A stretch of DNA of 64,000 nt. Source: Candidatus Sysuiplasma acidicola. Lineage in GTDB: Archaea > Thermoplasmatota > Thermoplasmata > Sysuiplasmatales > Sysuiplasmataceae. Within the stretch, counting starts at the first letter, position 1. Every line of letters begins with the position of its first letter. The notes below the pieces were generated by a model. It saw only the letters and a list, made by a program, of their open reading frames with translations. It made no database searches and was not told the origin of the DNA. Both the position numbers and the translations under genes were made by a program. The DNA lies in assembly GCA_019721035.1 (NCBI GenBank), contig JAHEAA010000007.1, positions 1 through 64,000 on the forward strand, in the 5' to 3' direction. Shown here piece by piece: positions 53,590-62,900 of this stretch.

Positions 53590-53872
53590 TCGGATTCCGG
53601 CATGCCGCGTAAAAACCTCTCTGCTGCCGAGACTGGGGTCAGGAGCCGGCAGATTGCATCAGACAAAAGTATGCTGTCCGTATCTTTTTCAGGCTTGCGT
53701 CAACGCTGGGCAACAAATTATTATCATTAGCGCTTATTGACCGTAATAATTTCATCCGGAGGACAGTCGAGTGATTGCATACAGTCAATTGACCAAAAGC
53801 TACGGTCACCCGAAGAAATTGCAGACGCTGCCGCAGCGCATCATGCAATGGCCGTTCCCGCCGGTCCTGTTC
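53590..53872. other. Intergenic region after the Rad50-like gene
   Basis: No complete gene is seen. It holds TATA-like attattatc near 53718-53726, a Shine-Dalgarno-like ggagg (53758-53762) and a GTG at 53771 followed by a frame starting VIAYSQLTKSYG, reminiscent of an ABC ATPase N-terminus but not continued. Confidence 0.3.
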
Positions 53873-55771
53873 CTACTTGAGATGACCGTCAAACCACTCC
53901 ATTATGGCAGCCAGCCTTTCGACTCTGTGCTGTGGCTTCCCGCTTCTTGAAAGTTCATGGTTTTCCCCGGGGAACAGTCTCATCTCAACCTCCCTGTTGA
54001 AATATTTAAGAGCCGAATAGAACTGATATGCCTGCTCTACGGGGCATCTGTAATCCTCTTCTGAATGTATGATCAGGAGGGGCGTATGTACGTCTGCTGC
54101 AAATTTAAGCGGTGACTTGGACCAGTACGTTTCCAGATTTTCCCACGGTGTGCCGCCTATCTGGTCGCCATTGAACCACGGACCAATGTCCGACGTTCCA
54201 AAGAACGACAGCTGGTTGCTTATCGACCTCTGCGTCACAGCCGCTTTGAATCTGTCTGTGTGGCCCACAATCCAGTTGGTCATGAACCCGCCATACGAAC
54301 CTCCGGTAACGCCAAGCCTTTTGCCGTCAATGTTCTTCGCCTTGCTGAGAACGTGGTCGGTACAGGCCATTATGTCTCCGTAATCTCCCTCCCCGAAGTG
54401 CTGTCGCACCATGCCGGAGAAGTCATCCGAGTAACCGTCGCTCCCCCTTGGATTGGCATAGAACACGGCATAACCGCAGCTGGCCAGAAGCTGGAATTCG
54501 AACATGAAGGCATCGCCGTAGGCAGTTTTGGGTCCGCCATGAATTTCCAGTATTCCAGGAATGCTGCCTGCATTTGAGTATGAGAGAAGCCATGCGTCTA
54601 TCTTCGCCCCGTCTGAGGCAGTGATCCTGTGATGCTCCGGTTTCTTCAGTTTCATGGAGGAAAAGTACCTGTTGAAATTGCTCCTCCTCACCACTCTCTC
54701 CGATGATACGGTATACAGTTCTGCCGGTCTCGATGCGTCCTGGGCTATGAATGCATAACCGTCCCTGTATGTGTCAAATGCCTCTATGCTCCCCGGAACG
54801 TCAAAGGTCCTTGCATACCGGCCAGCGTCAATGTCGGTGGTGTAAACGCCGCATTTTTCACCATCTGTGCATGTGTACGCCAGTCTCCTGCCGTCGTCCG
54901 ACCAGCGAATCGTGAGCTCACCTGCTACTCTGCTGTCTGAATTTATGGAGTTGCCGGGATTCCTGTCAGCCGACACCAGTTCCTCCGGTTCCCCTCCTGA
55001 TGTTTTCACCACAGCAATCCTGCTGTGCTGAAAAATTGATTTTCCGGGTGCCCTGTATGAGAACGCTATTCGCGCGCCGTCAGGGGAAAATGACGGCGCG
55101 CCGTATCCTGCAGGGGTCCCTGTAACACTCCTTACGTGTTTTCCGTGTGTGTCGCAGACGAACAGATCTGAAGTGTAAACGTCCCACTCTTCCTTTCTTG
55201 CAGTAAACGCTATGTGTTTGCCTTTAGGCGACACGGCGAACTGGTTAACGGTCATCTGTCCCCTGGTAAGCTGTTCTATTCTTCCGCTTAACGACACGCT
55301 GTAAAGGTGTGTCTCTCTCCCGTCAAGGAACCCCTTTCCGTTAAAGTAGAACGGGAATCTGCGTATGACCTTCACATCGCTTTTCTTTTCCGCCGATCCT
55401 TCAGTTGTGCCAATGAATACGATTGCTTTGTCATCATACGACCATGAAATGCCTGTTACCTTTCCCTTGAACGCACAAATCTGTTCGGCCTCCCCTCCGG
55501 ACGTGCTGATTGTGAAAATACCGTTTTCCTTTTCATTTCCCCTTTCAGAAACGAAGGCCAGATGATCTCCATCGTTAGACCATCGCGGGCACCTGTCCTT
55601 GGGACCCGCGGTAAATTTTTTCAATCTGCCGTCATACATCCATATTTCGCTTCTGTAGTCGTCTTTCTTCCTGTCTGGTCTGGTTACAACAAATGCTGCC
55701 TTTTCTGCCGACACATTAAGGTCGGAAAGAAACTTGAGCCTGAAAAAGTCGTCCGGTTTCAAACGCTTCAT
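53873..55771 (-). CDS. S9 family peptidase (acylaminoacyl peptidase-like)
   Basis: A 632-residue serine peptidase with an N-terminal beta-propeller (WSNDGDHLAFVSER, ISWSYDDKAIVFIG, FSPDGARIAFSYR, RWSDDGRRLAYTC) and a C-terminal alpha/beta hydrolase. The catalytic triad is the serine in VTGGSYGGFMTNW, the aspartate in HSEEDYRCP and the histidine in PGENHELS. It removes residues or blocked residues from short peptides in the cytosol. The ATG at 55771 follows TATA-like caatatttg by about 30 bases; the TTG at 55783 is less likely. Confidence 0.92.
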   Translation of the reverse strand: MKRLKPDDFFRLKFLSDLNVSAEKAAFVVTRPDRKKDDYRSEIWMYDGRLKKFTAGPKDRCPRWSNDGDHLAFVSERGNEKENGIFTISTSGGEAEQICAFKGKVTGISWSYDDKAIVFIGTTEGSAEKKSDVKVIRRFPFYFNGKGFLDGRETHLYSVSLSGRIEQLTRGQMTVNQFAVSPKGKHIAFTARKEEWDVYTSDLFVCDTHGKHVRSVTGTPAGYGAPSFSPDGARIAFSYRAPGKSIFQHSRIAVVKTSGGEPEELVSADRNPGNSINSDSRVAGELTIRWSDDGRRLAYTCTDGEKCGVYTTDIDAGRYARTFDVPGSIEAFDTYRDGYAFIAQDASRPAELYTVSSERVVRRSNFNRYFSSMKLKKPEHHRITASDGAKIDAWLLSYSNAGSIPGILEIHGGPKTAYGDAFMFEFQLLASCGYAVFYANPRGSDGYSDDFSGMVRQHFGEGDYGDIMACTDHVLSKAKNIDGKRLGVTGGSYGGFMTNWIVGHTDRFKAAVTQRSISNQLSFFGTSDIGPWFNGDQIGGTPWENLETYWSKSPLKFAADVHTPLLIIHSEEDYRCPVEQAYQFYSALKYFNREVEMRLFPGENHELSRSGKPQHRVERLAAIMEWFDGHLK

Positions 55772-55882
55772 GCTGAGAGACAACGCATGTCATCAAATAT
55801 TGTTTTCGCGACACGGATGCAGCCAACTCCTTCAATTTCGTCTGCAATATCTTTAAACCAGACCTGGTCTTTTCCCGCTGTA

Positions 55883-56629
55883 ATGGAAAAATTGCCGCTC
55901 ATCGGAATAACCATGTCTCACTCAGTAAGGAACGGATCGCCATATGATTATGTCAACCGCAGCTATCTGAATGCGGTGGAAAGCGCCGGCGGTGTTCCTG
56001 TCCCGCTTCCCAATGTAGATGCGGCTGCAGAACTAGTCGAAATGTGCGATGGCATTCTCTTTACCGGAGGCGGAGATGTGCATCCCAAACATTACGGCGA
56101 AGAAATCAACGGCACGGATCCGGCATCTGTCGAGGAAATCAGGGACAGCACAGAGAGAGTCATATTCAACCGCGTCCGGGAAAAAGGAGTGCCTGTGTTC
56201 GGTATATGCAGGGGAATACAATCATTGAATGTATTTGCCGGTGGCACCTTGATACAGGACATCAGTCTGCATTCAATGAAAGCAAATGGCACACATCCTG
56301 CTATCAGTCACAGGCAGGTTGAGGACAGACATCATCCATCCCATTCAATCAGAATAAAGCCGGGGACCAGGCTATATGCTATTCAGGGGAGAGAGACGAG
56401 GAACGTGAATTCCATCCATCATCAGGCTGTTTTGCAGATACCGGACGGCTGGATTGTTTCGGCTCTTGCTGAGGACGGCATCGTAGAGGCAATCGAGCGT
56501 CCCGGGCCGTCGTTCATGCTGGCTGTCCAGTGGCATCCGGAGGAACTGGCTGCAGAGAGTGACGACGACCACAGGCTCTTCAAAGCATTTGTGTCTGAAT
56601 CATCAGCATATTCTGCATCAAAGAAATAA
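55883..56629 (+). CDS. Class I glutamine amidotransferase-like peptidase (C26)
   Basis: A 248-residue gamma-glutamyl hydrolase-type protein. The nucleophile cysteine is in FGICRGIQSLNVFAGG, the histidine in QWHPEEL, and FTGGGDVHPKHY is typical of the PuuD/GATase1 group that hydrolyses gamma-glutamyl bonds (for example gamma-glutamyl-GABA). The natural substrate is unknown. The ATG at 55883 follows a TATA-like atctttaaacc (about 55847-55857). Confidence 0.88.
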   Translation: MEKLPLIGITMSHSVRNGSPYDYVNRSYLNAVESAGGVPVPLPNVDAAAELVEMCDGILFTGGGDVHPKHYGEEINGTDPASVEEIRDSTERVIFNRVREKGVPVFGICRGIQSLNVFAGGTLIQDISLHSMKANGTHPAISHRQVEDRHHPSHSIRIKPGTRLYAIQGRETRNVNSIHHQAVLQIPDGWIVSALAEDGIVEAIERPGPSFMLAVQWHPEELAAESDDDHRLFKAFVSESSAYSASKK

Positions 56630-56714
56630 ACAGCCGGCACAGGACAAAAAGAATGCGCCCATCCGCGCACGTTCTCCTGTGGCCGCATTCCTAACTCCTT
56701 CGCGGTTCATCAGA

Positions 56715-57212
56715 CTATAAGCCGACGTTTTTTGCCAGCGTCTCAAGTTCCTGCTCGTTTATCCAGTCGACTTTCAGGTATTCCTTTATTTCTTCTCTGG
56801 ACATTCCGATTCTTTTGGCCTCATCGACAGTGGCTTTGTATGCTTCTATTTCAATGGGGCTGTCCACATAGTCGTAGCGGTGGTCGAAAAGCACTCTTCC
56901 GTCCATGAACTGCTTGACATGGAACAGCTCGTGTATCACATCGAGGTAGACAATCTCGAATTTGCTGTTCTTCAGATGATGTGAGCTTATAATGAGATGG
57001 CCGTCAACGTCGCTAGTGCTCATATACCCCCATCGGGATGAAAAGAACTCAACCTTCAGGTCAGCCAGCACCTTTTCCGTTTCCGCTCCAAAAATCTTCC
57101 TTACGGCTTCGACTTTATCGAATCCCTGAAAGTAGTCTGTAAAGGGAAACAGTACCGGCTCTCTCTCCCTTCTGATTGTCACATTCAGTTTGCTCTCTTG
57201 CTTGGTCTTCAT
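56715..57212 (-). CDS. HExxH putative zinc metalloprotease
   Basis: A 165-residue protein with a zinc motif in VIHELFHVKQF (HExxH) and a later SPIEIEAYKATVDEAKR that could supply a third ligand. It has no signal peptide and seems cytosolic. Active metallopeptidase function is plausible but the family is not identified. The ATG at 57212 (MKTKQESKLNV) is preferred over the longer frame from 57371, which overlaps the next promoter. Confidence 0.65.
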   Translation of the reverse strand: MKTKQESKLNVTIRREREPVLFPFTDYFQGFDKVEAVRKIFGAETEKVLADLKVEFFSSRWGYMSTSDVDGHLIISSHHLKNSKFEIVYLDVIHELFHVKQFMDGRVLFDHRYDYVDSPIEIEAYKATVDEAKRIGMSREEIKEYLKVDWINEQELETLAKNVGL

Positions 57213-57410
57213 ATGGTGGCGGATATAACACTCCTGATAAATCCGTTTTCCTAAAGTCAGACCTGAGGCCGAAACGGATTGCTTCAGTCCAGAACCAAAG
57301 CGGCAATCTGTGGCTATTATGGAACATCTGACGGCGAAGATGCTGGTGCTACTGCACAAAATCTTGAACAAAGTCTTTTAAATATACCTATCAATGGACT
57401 TAAGCAAACG

Positions 57411-59852
57411 ATGCGCCGAGGTCAAAAAACAGCCGTGGTAATCGTCATTTCGCTATTGATAGTCAGCGGAGCTTTTTATTACGGCGGACAACCTGCGAAT
57501 CATGTGAATAAAACAGCGTCAGCGGTACCGTCAAACTCTGCAAGTGGAGTCGATTCACTGACTAATTCTGTTTATCTTACGTCGAATAATTCAAAGCTCT
57601 TCCCGACACCTGTGTGGGTTCTTTCCAAGACTCCTTCTTTGATCGTTCCCAGAAATCAGACTGAGATATCACTCAATCTATCTGTTGCAACATCAGGTTT
57701 TGCTCTGTTCCATCCGGGTGAGAACCAGGCGAATCAGCAGACATCTTCGATATCGCCACCAAATAGCACTTCCGCATTTGGCTGGATCACTCCATTTCAC
57801 CCGAACACTACGATTCCGGCTGGTAATTGGTCATTGAGTGTTGGCATTAACCACACAGCCGGCACTTCCGGTATTGGAACCGTCACGCTCAACGCAAGCG
57901 CTTATTCGTGGAATAACTCCAGCAAGAGCTTTGCATATATTGGTTCGTTCCAGAATTCTCGTTTAAATCTCGCGAATACATCTATTGCCAACATGATTGT
58001 CAATCTGAGCGGAAAAATGCCCGAGACGGTAATGGGTAATAATGCAAGTATTTTTGTTGAATATTTTATTTGGTTGAATGGTTTTTCCTCAGCAACGCCA
58101 TTCACTTTAGCTCTGGACACAGGCGGCTCTTCCGATTCTTCATATTTTGTGAAGTACCCTCATTTCGGGTGGCTGAACGGATCGGTAAGTCCGGCTAATG
58201 CCACTGTCACTGTTAATGGAAGCGCTGTCACTTCCATTCATGACGGTCTCTTCAATCTCACCATTGGTCAGGGAACATACTGGGTCAATGTTTCCCTCCC
58301 CGGATACAGAAATTACTCCAGTCAGATTTCTATAGTTTCAGGTTTCAGTTCGTACCTGAATGTGAAACTTTTGAGGGAGTATGTTGTCAACGTGACGGAG
58401 AAAGGGCTACCGGCCGGAACACAATGGTCTGTCAACCTCTCCGGTATGGTCAGATTGCTGTCAACTAATTATACACGATACCTGGTAGTTAACGGCACTT
58501 ACGATATGATCATTGGAAGCGTTCCCGGCTACCACATCGACCCTTATCAGTCCAATGTAACGATCAACGGCAGTGCCAGGAATGTCTCTCTGACGTTTAC
58601 AGTGGCGGTTTACGGCGTCATTTTCAATGAAAGAGGGCTTTCGTTACCGCAGCTGTGGGGCGTCTCGATAAACGGCGTGAATCACACGTCCGAGTCATCC
58701 TCCATTTCAGTGAGTCTGTCAAATGGCACGTACAATTTCACGGTTCTTCAAGTTCCTCGCTTCGCCGTGACACCTTCCTCAGGAAGTTTTAGAGTTTCAG
58801 GCAACGCGTCCTCAATGACTTTGATTTTCACACTGCTCAACTACACTGTCTTCTTCAGGGAAAACGGTCTGCCGATTGGTGCAAAGTGGACTGTGACACT
58901 CGACGGCGTTAGTCAGGAATCAAACCGGACGGTTATCGCATTTAACGAACCTGAAGGATCTTACAATTATTCAATAAATCTCCAGAGCGGTTACAGGATA
59001 CTCAACGGCTCCGGAACAGTTACTGTTTCCGGCGGAAACGTCACAGTAAACGCTACTTTTTTGACTGTGAAGGCAACACCGGGCAACATTTTTTCACAAC
59101 CGCAGGGACTCATTTATTTCCTCATTATAGTCATCATTCTGGTGCAGGTGGAAGTGGTCGCCTCCATGCTTTATTTCAGAAGGAACAGGTCCAGGAGCAC
59201 TCACGGAAAGAACGACTCCTCAGGCAACACCAACGATGAAAGCCTGAATGCATCTGCACGTCCGGTTTCGCAAATACTTGCTGCATCAGGCTCTGCATCT
59301 GCATCCGGCGCCGTTTCCTTATCGGGACCTCCGGGTGGGACGACAGGCACAAACGCTCCCTCATCCGTTGGTGGCGCTCGAAACTTTGCCGCAGAGGCCG
59401 TGTTCGAGTATGGTTGCACGTATGCAGTCTTCGAGGAGACTGCAGAAAAGTCCATCTCCCTGTTCGAGGTCGCCCTGAAGAAGGGACTCAGGGGCATATG
59501 CTTCACGCGTGAATACCCGGACAAGCTCTCCCGGAAGCACGATCTCGCGGGCGCAACCGTGATATGGCTCTCCAATATCGGGAGCCAGAATTCGATAAGA
59601 CCAAAAGATCTTGAAAAAATTACTCTTCAATGCAACGAAGCCCTGAATGCATCACAGTGCATCATAATGATAGACGGGCTGGAATATCTCATAACAAACA
59701 ACGGTTTCATCAGTGTACTCAAGCTGTTGCAATTCCTTAGAGATGCAACGGCAGTTAACAGCTCCATCCTCATAATATCGATAAATCAGCATGCTATAAA
59801 GGACAGCGAAGTGAGTCTCCTCAGAAGAGAAGTGGACAGAACAATAGAGTAG
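57411..59852 (+). CDS. Surface protein with cytoplasmic DUF835 domain
   Basis: An 813-residue protein. It has an N-terminal signal/anchor (AVVIVISLLIVSGAFYYGG), an Asn-glycosylation-rich ectodomain with at least three repeats of the thermopsin-associated type (VNVTEKGLPAGTQWSVNLSG, VIFNERGLSLPQLWGVSING, VFFRENGLPIGAKWTVTLDG), a transmembrane helix (LIYFLIIVIILVQVEVVASML), a Gly/Ser linker and a C-terminal DUF835-like domain (SISLFEVALKKGLRGICFTR, CIIMIDGLEYLITNNGF). DUF835 is RecA/KaiC-related and thought to signal. The ATG at 57411 lies about 30 bases after TATA-like cttttaaatatacc. It may report outside conditions to the cell. Confidence 0.85.
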   Translation: MRRGQKTAVVIVISLLIVSGAFYYGGQPANHVNKTASAVPSNSASGVDSLTNSVYLTSNNSKLFPTPVWVLSKTPSLIVPRNQTEISLNLSVATSGFALFHPGENQANQQTSSISPPNSTSAFGWITPFHPNTTIPAGNWSLSVGINHTAGTSGIGTVTLNASAYSWNNSSKSFAYIGSFQNSRLNLANTSIANMIVNLSGKMPETVMGNNASIFVEYFIWLNGFSSATPFTLALDTGGSSDSSYFVKYPHFGWLNGSVSPANATVTVNGSAVTSIHDGLFNLTIGQGTYWVNVSLPGYRNYSSQISIVSGFSSYLNVKLLREYVVNVTEKGLPAGTQWSVNLSGMVRLLSTNYTRYLVVNGTYDMIIGSVPGYHIDPYQSNVTINGSARNVSLTFTVAVYGVIFNERGLSLPQLWGVSINGVNHTSESSSISVSLSNGTYNFTVLQVPRFAVTPSSGSFRVSGNASSMTLIFTLLNYTVFFRENGLPIGAKWTVTLDGVSQESNRTVIAFNEPEGSYNYSINLQSGYRILNGSGTVTVSGGNVTVNATFLTVKATPGNIFSQPQGLIYFLIIVIILVQVEVVASMLYFRRNRSRSTHGKNDSSGNTNDESLNASARPVSQILAASGSASASGAVSLSGPPGGTTGTNAPSSVGGARNFAAEAVFEYGCTYAVFEETAEKSISLFEVALKKGLRGICFTREYPDKLSRKHDLAGATVIWLSNIGSQNSIRPKDLEKITLQCNEALNASQCIIMIDGLEYLITNNGFISVLKLLQFLRDATAVNSSILIISINQHAIKDSEVSLLRREVDRTIE

Positions 59853-59989
59853 GATTTCACAACATCGTAACCGATCAAAGATAAATATGGTGTAATCCAT
59901 TCATTTTACTGCAGTGGTCCTAACACCGCTTCAGAGGAATGTGATTGAGTATTGTTGGTGTGTTTGCAACTCGGTTCTTTGCGGGCGTA

Positions 59990-62900
59990 ATGTGCTTCAT
60001 GCCTCGCAGGAACACAGCCTCGCCAGCCATCTCTTCTGAGCAACATTCCCGTGTTCCGTATCGGGCCAGACGGGGAAGCGCTCTTTCCTGCACTCTCAAA
60101 TCCAGGAGATTGCAGCCGCAGACTGCGAGCGCATCATGGCGGTACGCAACAGTGGTCGTCGCAGCCGCCGTTATACTGTCGGGACTTTCCGTTTATTTCA
60201 TGCAGGCACATCTAACAGTCCGCCCGAATGCTTCATCTGGACTGTTGAGCGAAGCACAGCTCGCTCAGGGCCCATATGTCTCATCAGGACCAACTGAGCT
60301 GGCGATGCTGAAAGGTTCCACCCTCGTCGGCTCAGTTCCAGGCTCAATGCCGATGTACATGACGGTAAGCTTCAAAATTCGCAACGCGCAACAGCTTGCG
60401 ACTTTAATCAACGAGCAGCAAACGCCCGGATCTCCGTTATATCATCACTTTCTCACACTCAAGCAGTTCCAGCAGTCATTCGGTCCAACGCCACAAGTGT
60501 ATGATGAAACGCTGTCCTATTTCACTGCCGCGGGTTTCACACAGGTTGCTACAGGCACTACAATGACCCTCGCGTTCAGAGCCAACGCCGGCACTGTGGG
60601 CAATGCGCTGAAAACACAGATAGGCTTTTTCAGGCTGAGCAACGGTTCGATGGTTTACTCAAACATACGTCAGTTGTCCCTGCCTGCGCCAATCTCTTCC
60701 TCGATTTCCTCCATAAACGGCCTCACCAGCATTGTCAAGATACATACAGGACTGGTTCATGCCCCGTTCTTCTCCTACGGCGGCGGCAGTGTAACATCAT
60801 CTGCGTCATTCTCCTCCGGAACATCCATATTCTCAAACATGAGCAGGGCGGTCAACTTCACGAAACCCGGTTTTCTTTACACGGGCGCATCATTCCCGTA
60901 CGGCCAGTGGCAGTTCCTGAACCCGTCAGTACTTGGCGAGGCTTATAACGCGACGCCTTTGTACACGCTCGGTGACAGAGGACAGGGAACAACGATTGCT
61001 GTGGTGATGGCTGGCGGGTACAATCCGTCCGATCTTTCGGCTTATTCAAAAATGGTGTTCAACACCTCCAACCAGATACTCAATCGCCTTACACCATACC
61101 CTGTTAACGGCGGTGCAGTAAATGCAACGCTTCCCGGCACACGTCTTCAGACAGGAGGCGACGCGTTTGAATTTACACTGGATATTGAGTATTCGGCAAC
61201 GATGGCCCCCGCTGCGCACATCGACGCCGTGTATGGTCCGAGTCTCAGCACTGCATCGCTTGTCAGCGCGTATGCGAAGCTCACTACCATAAGCCCGCTG
61301 CCAAATGTCATAACAAACAGCTGGGGCGGCTCAGAGGATACATGGTGGAATCTCTACGGCCCATCCTGGCAGAGCGCCAATGCACTCGAGAATTATTTCA
61401 TGGAACTCACAAGCATGGGATCAACGATACTCGCTTCATCCGGCGATCAGGGCGGATACGATTCCTTTTCAGGACTGCTGTCCACATCGATTCCAGCCTC
61501 CTCTCCATACGTTGTTGCCGTCGGCGGCGTCCGGACAACCTTGTCCAACGCGAGCGGTGTCTCCTTCCCCTCTCCACCCCAATTTCTGGTAAACGCGACT
61601 GTCGCTCCGTTCGGTTTCAGCGAAGCATCCTCTTATCCAACATGGTTTCCCAACTACACACTTAATGCCAGCACTGCCGGCAATGTCACAGCGAACTCTT
61701 ACTGGTACTCGCCGGGTCTTACCGGTTCTTCACCAGATTTTGCCTCAGGTGGAATTGGCCTGAGCTACTGGTTTGAACAGCCGTGGTGGCAGCACGGAAA
61801 GGCGGTGCCATACACCGGTCGCAGGATGGTGCCGGACATATCTGCGGAAGCCGATTTCAACCAGACCGTCTATTTTGACGGTGCATGGAATTTCTTCTGG
61901 GGGGGCACTAGTTTTGCATGCCCCACAATCGCCGGCGAATTCGCGCTGCTTGATGCGTATCTCAATTCCACCGCCGGCAACTCCACGAACCGTTCCAGTT
62001 ATTATCTCGGCCTCGCACAGCCATTGCTGTACAATCTTGGTAATGATCCGCACCTCACTCTACGACCATACACCCAGATTGGTTCAGGAAGCAATCCGTG
62101 GGATATCCAGGCAAGCGCCGGCGGGCTGGGATGGCCCGGCGGCCAGAACTGGCCAGTGGCATACACCGCACCGCTGCCAGGCTGGAACCTGCTGGCAGGA
62201 TGGGGTGTCCCCGATGTGGCAAACATGGTATTCGATGCATCGACGCTGCTTTCTTCCAGCCGGCTCTATGTCAAATTCAACGGCACAACGCCAACGACGC
62301 TTCCAGGCGACAGGAACTACGTTTTCAAGCTGGTGAATTTCACCGGCGCTCCGGTTTCAGGCGCCACCGTCAACATGACATTCACATCATCTGCGGGTGT
62401 GACAAACTACAGTGAAAACAAAACAAACGCAACGGGAACTTTCTCGTTTTCTGCCTCCGGACTGCACGGAGATCTTTCTCTTTACAGCGTCCTGCCGGCA
62501 TCTTCAGTTTCCGGCTTCCAGTCAATCTGGATTTCTGAGCAGAATCTTTCGTCCGGGTCCATCTCCGTTACTGTGCTTGGAGTCGGCCGTTCAGTTATGG
62601 GCGGATTTGATTTCTTCAACGGTTTCCTGAGTCCGAACTATCCGGCACTGGGGAGTCTAATGCCCAATACGGTCAAAGTGTTTGTGACCTACAGAGCCAC
62701 GCCCACTTCCGTTCCTGTTCCGGTGTATAACGCTATGGTCATCGCTGTAACGCCTCATGAGCCGCACTTCTCCTCGCCGCCGGCTTACTCAAATCCATAT
62801 TACCAGGCTCTTGCATCCCTCAATTACACACCCATGAGATCGCTCAGCTTCACCAATCTTTCAGGCATAGCGTATGTGGAGACATGGAACGTTCCACAGC

